Origin: JBBRNH01 sp038247465
Lineage (GTDB): Bacteria; Bacteroidota; Bacteroidia; Cytophagales; Spirosomataceae
Assembly: GCA_038247465.1 (NCBI GenBank)
Contig: JBBRUV010000165.1
Location: 1 to 10,459 of the forward strand
DNA length: 10,459 nucleotides
Reading direction: 5' to 3'
Part shown: positions 1-6,484 of the stretch, in pieces
Layout: each line of letters opens with the position of its first letter
Numbering within the stretch: the stretch's first letter is position 1
Notes under the pieces: generated by a model
Seen by the model: only the letters and a program-made list of their open reading frames with translations
The model's database searches: none
Told to the model about the DNA's origin: nothing
Made by a program: the position numbers and the translations under genes

Positions 1-160
1 TATCGTTGACATTGATGGCGTTTCTGCTGACCATACTATCATCAATAGCGACCCCATACAGTTTGGCCACTTCATCGGCGTTGAGAAAGTTTCTGATTAT
101 CAGGTAACCATCCCGGTTATACTGCCGGATTTGAGCGGGCGTTAATGCGTTGTTTGCCAT
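1..160 (-). CDS. Phytanoyl-CoA dioxygenase (PhyH)-like protein, N-terminal fragment
   Basis: Only the first 53 codons lie in the window; the gene continues past the left edge. It starts at the ATG whose complement is at 158-160 and reads MANNALTPAQIRQYNRDGYL, followed by IIRNFLNADEVAKLY. The pattern of a helix with 'QI..Y.rDGYlii' and then 'f.n.dEv..L' is the usual opening of the PhyH family of Fe(II)/2-oxoglutarate-dependent oxygenases. The metal-binding HxD...H residues would lie outside the window, so activity cannot be judged. There is no signal peptide, so it is probably cytoplasmic. It lies 79 bp downstream of the alpha-galactosidase-like gene on the same strand and could be co-transcribed with it. 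Family assignment is fairly good; the substrate is unknown, since bacterial PhyH proteins act on very varied small molecules. Confidence 0.72.
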   Translation of the reverse strand, partial: MANNALTPAQIRQYNRDGYLIIRNFLNADEVAKLYGVAIDDSMVSRNAINVND

Positions 161-239
161 GTTGATCGCTGTTGTTTGTGTTGATTTAAGAAAGTTGTAG
201 ATTATTCTTTACGCCGAATGCCCGCGCTGGGGCACACCG

Positions 240-2387
240 TTACTTACCACTGATTTCAAAAAGCGTCCCCGAATAAAGCCCGGTTAAACCCACCGGAAAT
301 CCCGTCGTTTGCAGGGCCTTCCCCGTCAGGGAAGCCACCGCTTTGCCGTCCATCGTTTTTACGTCATAGCGGGTTGCCGGGTCCAGATACTGCACCGTAA
401 CCATTCGTTTGTCCTCGGTTCCACCTTGTCGGAACACGCCGATAATCCCTCCTTTTTTCGCATCGGTGTTAATGCGTTGAAAGCCGTCCCACATACCTTC
501 CATCGGCTCGCCGAATCCGGGAAGGTCCTGTCGGTAGCTCATGATCTGGTATCTGTTTTCCATTACCTGCAGCCAGTCGGCATAGGCCCGGTATTTTTTC
601 AGGTCGGGGGCGGCTAACTTCCGGGGATCGCCCAGCATAATGGGCAAGGCCCCCGCCAGCGATTTAATGTGCATCTCCCAGCCAGCATCCTGCATTTCGG
701 GATTCCCAATGACCAGCGCCGTGGCAGGTATAGCCGGTGAACGCCACCAGGCCATGTTCCTGACCCGCAGGTCTACTTTGGCATCCGGGCCGTTGAAATT
801 AGACAGCCAATTTCCCTCGGCGTGTTTCAGCATGGCGTAGTCGATCAACTGCAATCCGCCCATCGTTTCAAACGTGCAGTCAATGAACAGGTTGGGCTTC
901 AGGACATGCAGTTCATCGAAGAGTTTCCACATCGGCTCATAGTTGACAAACAACGACTCCTGATGGTCTTTGTGGCCTTCGTGATTGGCGGCATAACAGC
1001 CCGATTCAGCCGTATCGAAACGGTACGGACTGGTAACTACGGCGAAGTCAAGTTTGAGGTATTCCAGTCCATAGTCTGCCACCAGTGTTTTGAGTACGCC
1101 TTTGATATGCCCATACCATCCGGTACTGAAACAGGCTGTATATTTATCAGGGTCGTTGATAATCAGGGAAATGGGCTTTCCATCTTTATCCTCAACAAAC
1201 CAGTCTGGATGTTGCTGATATACTTTACTGTCGGGAGCCGCCGTGCCAATACTTACCCACAAGCCGGGTTTCATACCCAGCGATTTGATATAATCGAAGA
1301 CCGGCTTCAACCCATTCGGAAATTTAGTTTTGTCGATTCCCCAGTCGCCATAACTATCCTGCCAGCCGTCATCAATCACAAATTCTTTCATGCCCGCTTT
1401 TGCCGCAGCCGTTGCCAGTTCCATCACCAGCTTTTCGTTGATGTTTTTGCCAAAAGGCACCCAGGTGTTATAAACAAAAGTGGGCTTCTGCGTCAGTTCA
1501 GACAACCGGATACCCATATGCTTGCGGACGAAATCAGGCACGACGCTGTTCAGTACCTCGTCCGGGTCCTTGTGGTTGTTATAAACGATGGTGAACACCT
1601 GCGGGGTGGTAAAAGACTCCCCTTTTGCGATGTATTTCCGAAACGGAAACCGGGCGTTTTTGTGCGTTAGGCCGCTTAGAATGGCGGGTTCATCCCAAAA
1701 TGCCGACGTGTGTTTCATTACCCCGGAGGCCTCATTGCCCAGCACGATACCCTGCTGCCAGTTGCTGTTATGTACCGTCAGTAACGCGTCCTGCATGTTG
1801 CCATCGTAGGGGCCAACAGATCGCCGTCGGCCGTAATCGTGACAAATCCAGCTAAACGTCGTGGCGTAGTACCCCGTTACGATGAACTTCTCCACATCAA
1901 CCGATTCCAGCCGAACCGGCTCGTTGGTTAAGTTTTTGACGGTTAAGCTTTTACGGATAACGGGCAGGTTGGGATACAGTAAAAAGTTTACGGTCAGTTC
2001 TACCTTGCCATCTCCGCTTTGCAGCGTCACAGCCGCGCCGTTTCCCTGTTTAGCGTCTGAAATCGAGCGGATGCCCGTCTGCTTCCAATTGCCCGAACCG
2101 GTGTAGACGGCATCGTTTACGACAAACTGAAAATCAGGATTCGTCTTTTGGAAGTACTTAAAATCGCCCGTTACGGGCTTGTAGGCGGTGGTCAGAAAGG
2201 AGCCTGCTTTACCGGGCAGTTTAATGGTTCGCTGCACTAGGCCGTTGTTCAGTGTCAGTTCAGTATCTGTCCAGTTGGCATAGACCGGGTCTGGAGCGGC
2301 CGGTGAGTAACCGGCAACCGGAGACATCCCTAATCCGATGCACAAAAGGAGGCAATTCAGGAAGAATAGGCTTACTGTTCGTTTCAT
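240..2387 (-). CDS. Exported alpha-galactosidase-like glycoside hydrolase (GH36/melibiase type)
   Basis: A 715-residue protein that probably hydrolyses alpha-galactosides or a related glycoside in the periplasm or at the cell surface. Residues 1-26 form a signal peptide (MKRTV, then a hydrophobic stretch to about PVAG) with no lipobox. Residues 35-290 look like the N-terminal beta-sandwich of GH36 enzymes. Residues 300-600 form the catalytic TIM barrel, with FVIDDGWQ at 336-343, GLWVSIG at 375-381 and YLKLDF at 443-448; D447 is the expected nucleophile. A short beta domain closes the protein (about 640-715). The usual Cys/Gly-rich loop and the 'SD' acid/base site are altered: the region reads IDCTFETMGG (502-511) and GNWLSNFNGPD (525-535). 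The specificity may therefore differ from ordinary melibiases. The start is fixed by the signal peptide. It is transcribed divergently from the AraC-type regulator, which probably controls it. The superfamily is clear; the substrate is inferred. Confidence 0.85.
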   Translation of the reverse strand: MKRTVSLFFLNCLLLCIGLGMSPVAGYSPAAPDPVYANWTDTELTLNNGLVQRTIKLPGKAGSFLTTAYKPVTGDFKYFQKTNPDFQFVVNDAVYTGSGNWKQTGIRSISDAKQGNGAAVTLQSGDGKVELTVNFLLYPNLPVIRKSLTVKNLTNEPVRLESVDVEKFIVTGYYATTFSWICHDYGRRRSVGPYDGNMQDALLTVHNSNWQQGIVLGNEASGVMKHTSAFWDEPAILSGLTHKNARFPFRKYIAKGESFTTPQVFTIVYNNHKDPDEVLNSVVPDFVRKHMGIRLSELTQKPTFVYNTWVPFGKNINEKLVMELATAAAKAGMKEFVIDDGWQDSYGDWGIDKTKFPNGLKPVFDYIKSLGMKPGLWVSIGTAAPDSKVYQQHPDWFVEDKDGKPISLIINDPDKYTACFSTGWYGHIKGVLKTLVADYGLEYLKLDFAVVTSPYRFDTAESGCYAANHEGHKDHQESLFVNYEPMWKLFDELHVLKPNLFIDCTFETMGGLQLIDYAMLKHAEGNWLSNFNGPDAKVDLRVRNMAWWRSPAIPATALVIGNPEMQDAGWEMHIKSLAGALPIMLGDPRKLAAPDLKKYRAYADWLQVMENRYQIMSYRQDLPGFGEPMEGMWDGFQRINTDAKKGGIIGVFRQGGTEDKRMVTVQYLDPATRYDVKTMDGKAVASLTGKALQTTGFPVGLTGLYSGTLFEISGK

Positions 2388-2530
2388 GGGCGGTAGCGTT
2401 TAAGGCTATCTATGATCTGCTTAATGGTACTAAAAGCTCACAAAATTCAGTTTTTTCAAGGAAGGCCAGATAGAGTATTTTAGCATTAACATGGATTATT
2501 CTACCTTCGATTATAAATCAGGGTTGAGCG
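2388..2530. promoter_or_regulatory. Divergent intergenic region between the melibiase-like gene and the AraC regulator
   Basis: This AT-rich stretch separates two genes that point away from each other, so it should hold both promoters and any operator for the AraC-type protein. On the plus strand, taccttcg at 2502-2509 is one base off the Bacteroidota -7 consensus TAnnTTTG, but I see no clear -33 TTG at the right distance. On the minus strand, GAATTTTG (complement of about 2443-2450) is also one mismatch from it. Short inverted pieces ctatct (2406-2411) and agatag (2468-2473) face each other across 56 bp; this is too weak to call an operator. If the AraC protein starts at 2582, the region extends to 2581. 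The regulatory role rests on gene layout, not on a recognised site. Confidence 0.45.
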
Positions 2531-2581
2531 ATGCCAATAAAGCGACATAATCGAAAAGGCCGGGGATTTACTGGTGAGCGG

Positions 2582-3448
2582 ATGATCGAGATTCCGAAAG
2601 AGGTAGTCGAAAAATGCCGGACACTGCCCCTCATCAGCCACCTATTCGTCACTCAAATGGGCGTTTTCCCGAAGGCCAAGCACCACTATTACCAGCGGCC
2701 AACGGGGATGTTGCAGGTGATTCTGCTCTACTGCACCGACGGACAAGGATGGATTCAGATGCCTGCGGGCCGGGTGACATTACAGGCCGGGTCGGTATTT
2801 GCTATTGCGCCCGGCGTACCCCACTCCTACGGGGCCGATACCGACAATCCGTGGACAATTTACTGGTTTCACCTCAGTGGTAGTCAGTGCGCCGGGGTCA
2901 CGATGACGACCAAAAACGAGGAAGGTTCGACTCCGCAGGCCGTTTCGGTTAGTTTTTCGGAGGAGCGCATCCGGCTCTTCGAGCAGATTGTCGATACGTT
3001 TCTAAATGGGTATAGTCCGGCCAATCTGCTCTTCGCCAACTTGACCCTTCCTTATTTTTTGGCTTCGTTTGTTCAGCCGGACAGTTTTCAGCCAGAAATT
3101 GCCGGCGGTAAAACGGCTACTCCAACCGATAAAGCGATTCTGTTTATGCAGCGTAATCTGTCGCAACCCGTAACACTGGATAATATTGCCCAGTCGGCCC
3201 ACCTGTCGGTGTCGTTTTTCTCCCGGAAATTCAGGCAGGAGACCGGCTACGCGCCCATCGAATATTTTAACCACCTCCGCATCCAGAAAGCCTGCCAGTT
3301 GCTTCACTTCAGCGATCTGCGCATCAATGAAGTCGCCACTCAGATTGGCATGGACGATCCGTTTTACTTTTCGAGGTTGTTCAAAAGCCAGATGGGGGTT
3401 TCGCCGGTGGCGTACCGGAAACGTGAAGGCATTCAGCACAGGTCTTAG
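2582..3448 (+). CDS. AraC-family transcriptional regulator with cupin sensor domain
   Basis: A 288-residue cytoplasmic DNA-binding activator. The N-terminal half is an AraC-type cupin ligand-binding domain: HHYYQRPTGM near residue 34, an ILLYCTDGQGW strand near 47-57, and APGVPHSY at 76-83. The C-terminal 100 residues form the two-helix-turn-helix AraC/XylS domain: LDNIAQSAHLSVSFFSRKF (about 199-217), then INEVATQIGMDDPFYFSRLF (about 248-267), ending in the typical GVSPVAYRK. I chose the ATG at 2582 (MIEIPKEV) because it gives the normal family length. An in-frame ATG at 2531 would add 17 mostly basic residues that look unlike a domain, but it cannot be excluded. It is divergent from the melibiase-like gene and convergent with the TIM-barrel gene, so it probably senses a sugar released by this locus and activates one or both flanking units. 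The ligand is unknown. Confidence 0.88.
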   Translation: MIEIPKEVVEKCRTLPLISHLFVTQMGVFPKAKHHYYQRPTGMLQVILLYCTDGQGWIQMPAGRVTLQAGSVFAIAPGVPHSYGADTDNPWTIYWFHLSGSQCAGVTMTTKNEEGSTPQAVSVSFSEERIRLFEQIVDTFLNGYSPANLLFANLTLPYFLASFVQPDSFQPEIAGGKTATPTDKAILFMQRNLSQPVTLDNIAQSAHLSVSFFSRKFRQETGYAPIEYFNHLRIQKACQLLHFSDLRINEVATQIGMDDPFYFSRLFKSQMGVSPVAYRKREGIQHRS

Positions 3449-3450
3449 CG

Positions 3451-4257
3451 TCAGGCGTACCGCTGCTTTAACAGCAGCATCATAAACACGTTAATGTCCC
3501 ATTGATCGCCTATCGGCAACCGGGTATAAGGCATTACAGGCATGTAGGTTGGCGGGCCAAACTCGGTTGTGATTGTCAGTTGGGTGCCGGTTGTCCGGTG
3601 TCGGTCAACCACCTGATCCCACCAACCCAGATGAGCCTGGAGCGTCTGTTCCCATTCCGGTGCGCGGGGGTCGTTAACCTGCGGCCCTTCGGGGTGCCCT
3701 ACCCGGCTGTGGATGTGGTCGGTACGGGACAGGGCCAGATTTACCGCGTCGGCCTGGTTTTCGAGTAAGGATTCGTGGACGTTGCACCAATGTGAAATAT
3801 CCAGACAAATACGAAGGTTGGGCAGCCCGATCAGGTAATCCTGGGCGATATGGGCCGCAAACAGCGACTTGCCCCGGTGCGTTTCGTGAATGATTTTGAC
3901 ACCCGTTTCTGCCGAAATCCGGTCTGCCAGGGCGAAGAGGTGTTTGTTCTGCGCAAGGGTGAAAAAATCCTTGCCCGTCTGGCAGTTGACAAAAACGGGC
4001 CGGGCTGCAATCAGGTGGCGCAGGTATTTTTCGTACTGCCGGCTGTGTTCGTCAAGGTCGCTTTCAATTGACTGCCAGTATTGCCCAATCAGGTCAAGAT
4101 CGTGGTCGCGCAAGGTGGCTGCGATTTCCCGGCTCTCCTGATTGTCGAGCGGTAAGGCCATTTCAACGCCGTCGTAACCGGCGGCTTTTACCCGTTGGCA
4201 GAACGTGGCGAAGGGCAGGGTGTTCCCCCATTGCGGGGCGTAGAATTTGATGGACAT
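3451..4257 (-). CDS. Xylose-isomerase-like TIM-barrel protein (sugar isomerase/epimerase family)
   Basis: A 268-residue soluble protein without a signal peptide, of the AP-endonuclease-2/xylose-isomerase-like TIM-barrel superfamily. The first strand and helix read MSIKFYAPQWGN, followed by AAGYDGVEMALP (25-36). Likely metal ligands sit at the ends of later strands: E125 in IIHETHRG, D153 and H156 in CLDISHW, H181 or H183 in DHIHSRVGHPEGPQ, and E232 in TTEFGPP. This Glu/Asp/His/Glu pattern is that of divalent-metal epimerases and isomerases such as D-tagatose 3-epimerase and inosose-type enzymes, but the exact reaction cannot be read from sequence. It starts 21 bp after the PQQ dehydrogenase stop codon, so it is probably translated from the same mRNA and acts on an imported product of the periplasmic oxidations. 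It is the last gene of the unit and ends 2 bp from the convergent AraC gene. Confidence 0.85.
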   Translation of the reverse strand: MSIKFYAPQWGNTLPFATFCQRVKAAGYDGVEMALPLDNQESREIAATLRDHDLDLIGQYWQSIESDLDEHSRQYEKYLRHLIAARPVFVNCQTGKDFFTLAQNKHLFALADRISAETGVKIIHETHRGKSLFAAHIAQDYLIGLPNLRICLDISHWCNVHESLLENQADAVNLALSRTDHIHSRVGHPEGPQVNDPRAPEWEQTLQAHLGWWDQVVDRHRTTGTQLTITTEFGPPTYMPVMPYTRLPIGDQWDINVFMMLLLKQRYA

Positions 4258-4278
4258 TGCGGTATTATTCGGTTAGAG

Positions 4279-6399
4279 CTACGGAGCCAGGGCATAGGCC
4301 ACGTATTGATCGCCGGATTTTGATTTGAGCTTCCCTCCGCCACAGGCAATGACCACAAACTGTTTGCCCCCGGCAGAATAGGTAGCGGGTGTGGCGTAAC
4401 CGGCTGTTGGCAGGGCCGTTTGCCAGATGGTTTTACCCGTTTTTTTGTCAATCGCCCTCAACTGCGCGTCTTTGCTGGCGGCAATAAACAGCAGCCCACT
4501 GCCCGTTATGAGCGGCCCGCCGTAGTTGTCGGTGCCGGTGGGCGGAATCCCTCTGGCGGTCAGCTCCGGGTATTCGCCCAGCGGCACCTGCCAGCGGTGT
4601 TTGCCCGTGTTCAGGTCAATGGCCGTGAGGGTGCCCCAGGGCGGTGTGCTGACGGGATAGCCGTTGCTGTCGTACCAGCGGTTATAGCCCGTGTGCTGAT
4701 AGGGGAGTCCGTTTTTCCGGGCCGCCGATGGTTGGGCCGATTGGGTTTTGTTCATCAGAAAAGCGACAAGGGCCTTGCGTTCGGCATCGGGCAGGTGCGA
4801 AAAGGAGGGCATCATTCCCCGGCCTTTCAGCATCACCTGTTGAATGGCTTCCGCCGAAAGTCGTTTGTCAATATCCAGCAACGACGGGTATGAGCCATCG
4901 TGATTCCCCCGCCGGTCGGCCCCGTGGCAGGCACCACAGTTCGATTTGTACAGTTGGGCAGTCGTCGTCGAAGCCGTTAAACTGGGCTGCTCCCGCAAAA
5001 TCAGGGTCGAGTAACAGGGGTTTTGTTTGGCCGGAATATAAATCGTGCCGTCGGGATCGGTGGCGGAACCGCCCCATTGCGCGCCCCCATCGGTGCCGGG
5101 AAAAAAGATCGTCATGGCCGACGTAAGCGGAATGTAGGGGCTACCCGTGCGGGCTTTTCGGAGCGTGGCTATAATCTCTGTCCGGTTTGATGCCCAGGGG
5201 TTGATGTCTTTTTCGGTAAATGTCTGTTGGGTAAACGGGGCTGGTTTCAGTGGAATAGGCTGGGTCCGGCTGGTTTGCTCGCCCGCCACGCCATCGCCCG
5301 GAAACGGCTTCTCGACCACCGGAAACAGCGGCTTTCCCGACACCCGGTCAAACACAAACACGTGGCCCTGCTTCGTAGTCTGGGCTACCGCATCAACGCG
5401 TTTCCCCCCCTGTGTTACGGTCAGCAGGTTGGGCGGAGCGGGCGGGTCACGATCCCAAATGTCGTGGTGCACAAACTGAAAATGCCAGAGCCGTTTGCCG
5501 GTGGCCGCATCCAGCGCCAGCAGGCAGTTGGCGTAGAGGTTATCGCCTTTGCGGTTGCCGCCGTAAAAATCGTAGGCAGCCGAGCCGGTGGGTACATAAA
5601 CGATCCCACGTTTCCGGTCAATGGCCATCCCCGCCCAGGCATTGGCCCCGCCGAGCCGTTGACGCGGGTTAGCCGGTGCCCAACTCGAATAACCCGCTTC
5701 GCCGGGTTGCGGAATGGTATGAAACGTCCAGATTTTCTGACCTGTCCGCACATCGAAGGCGCGGATATCGCCCAGCAGCGCGGTTTCGCCTTCCGACACG
5801 CGTGCGCCCACAATGAGCAGGTTTTTATAGACGGTATTGGGCGTGTTGGCCCGAACGTAGGTATCGGCAGCGGGTCGTTCTATGCCTTCCAGTAAATTGA
5901 TGCGCCCATCCTGACCGAAATCGCGGATACGCTGACCGGATCGGGCGTTGAGCGCATAGAGTCCATTGCCGGCCCCGAAGAAGATGCGCTGATCGGTGCC
6001 ATCTGTCCAATAAGTCACCCCCCGGCTGGTGGTGCCGTCGGTGTCGGGGAAATTTGTTTTCCAGATTTCCTTGCCAGTGGCAGCATCCAGCGCAAAAGCC
6101 TGTGTATTAGCCGAAACGCCGTACAAAACACCGTTGATGATGATCGGATTACACTGGATTTGGGTACGATTCCCCACCGTGTCGGCTCCGCCCGACGCAT
6201 ACGTCCAGGCCACACGCAACTGCGCTACGTTTTCGGGCCTAATCTGATCGAGGGGCGAATAATGATTACGTCCGCCATCGCCGTTGTATTCGGCCCAGTC
6301 AGTATCAGCCGGGACTTCATACCTCACTAAACCCAACGAGACCAGGAAGATAAAACAGCCAACAATCAGGAATTGAAAAGAACGGGTTTTTCTAAACAT
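4279..6399 (-). CDS. Exported PQQ-dependent dehydrogenase with inserted cytochrome c domain
   Basis: A 706-residue quinoprotein that probably oxidises a sugar or alcohol in the periplasm and passes electrons through its own haem to the respiratory chain. The start chosen (MFRKTRS) is followed by a hydrophobic segment at 9-25; an in-frame ATG at 6426 would add 9 residues. Residues about 35-460 hold most of a PQQ beta-propeller: the entry motif W.EYNGDGGRNHYSPLDQI, repeated 'LDAATGK..W' blade ends, and HHDIWDRD at 311-318, matching the active-site strip of membrane glucose dehydrogenases. A class I cytochrome c follows at about 476-551, with CGACH (C488, C491, H492) and a GRGMMPSF axial-Met segment. 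The propeller then resumes to the C-terminus (WGTLTAIDLNTGKHRW; final blade with GGGKLKSKSGDQYVAYAL). An 'IVGC' near the N-terminus is placed wrongly for a lipobox. No PQQ synthesis genes are present here, so the cofactor is made elsewhere or scavenged. The substrate is unknown. Confidence 0.88.
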   Translation of the reverse strand: MFRKTRSFQFLIVGCFIFLVSLGLVRYEVPADTDWAEYNGDGGRNHYSPLDQIRPENVAQLRVAWTYASGGADTVGNRTQIQCNPIIINGVLYGVSANTQAFALDAATGKEIWKTNFPDTDGTTSRGVTYWTDGTDQRIFFGAGNGLYALNARSGQRIRDFGQDGRINLLEGIERPAADTYVRANTPNTVYKNLLIVGARVSEGETALLGDIRAFDVRTGQKIWTFHTIPQPGEAGYSSWAPANPRQRLGGANAWAGMAIDRKRGIVYVPTGSAAYDFYGGNRKGDNLYANCLLALDAATGKRLWHFQFVHHDIWDRDPPAPPNLLTVTQGGKRVDAVAQTTKQGHVFVFDRVSGKPLFPVVEKPFPGDGVAGEQTSRTQPIPLKPAPFTQQTFTEKDINPWASNRTEIIATLRKARTGSPYIPLTSAMTIFFPGTDGGAQWGGSATDPDGTIYIPAKQNPCYSTLILREQPSLTASTTTAQLYKSNCGACHGADRRGNHDGSYPSLLDIDKRLSAEAIQQVMLKGRGMMPSFSHLPDAERKALVAFLMNKTQSAQPSAARKNGLPYQHTGYNRWYDSNGYPVSTPPWGTLTAIDLNTGKHRWQVPLGEYPELTARGIPPTGTDNYGGPLITGSGLLFIAASKDAQLRAIDKKTGKTIWQTALPTAGYATPATYSAGGKQFVVIACGGGKLKSKSGDQYVAYALAP

Positions 6400-6484
6400 A
6401 ACAATTAGCTTATAAACGCCTGACAATCAAGTTATGAAAAATATACCAGTCCGATGCCGACGCAGCCGCGTATGTTCAGGAACC

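Noticed and set aside
219..234. Short hairpin tgccc/gggca just after the melibiase-like stop, as a possible terminator
   Set aside because: The stem is only 5 bp and is not followed by a U-run on the transcribed strand, so a terminator is not supported.
822..1670. A 282-codon open frame on the plus strand opposite the melibiase-like gene
   Set aside because: It is antisense to a well-supported coding region and its translation shows no family motifs, so it is treated as a shadow.
3462..3478. Hairpin gctgct/agcagc 13 bp after the AraC stop
   Set aside because: It is a 6-bp stem made by repeated Leu and Gln codons of the opposite gene, with no T-run after it. Coding constraint explains it.
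6400..6484. Gap between the beta-helix and PQQ genes as a promoter or terminator site
   Set aside because: No hairpin with a U-tract and no TAnnTTTG/TTG pair was seen; only distant short complementary pieces. It is probably an ordinary intercistronic gap.
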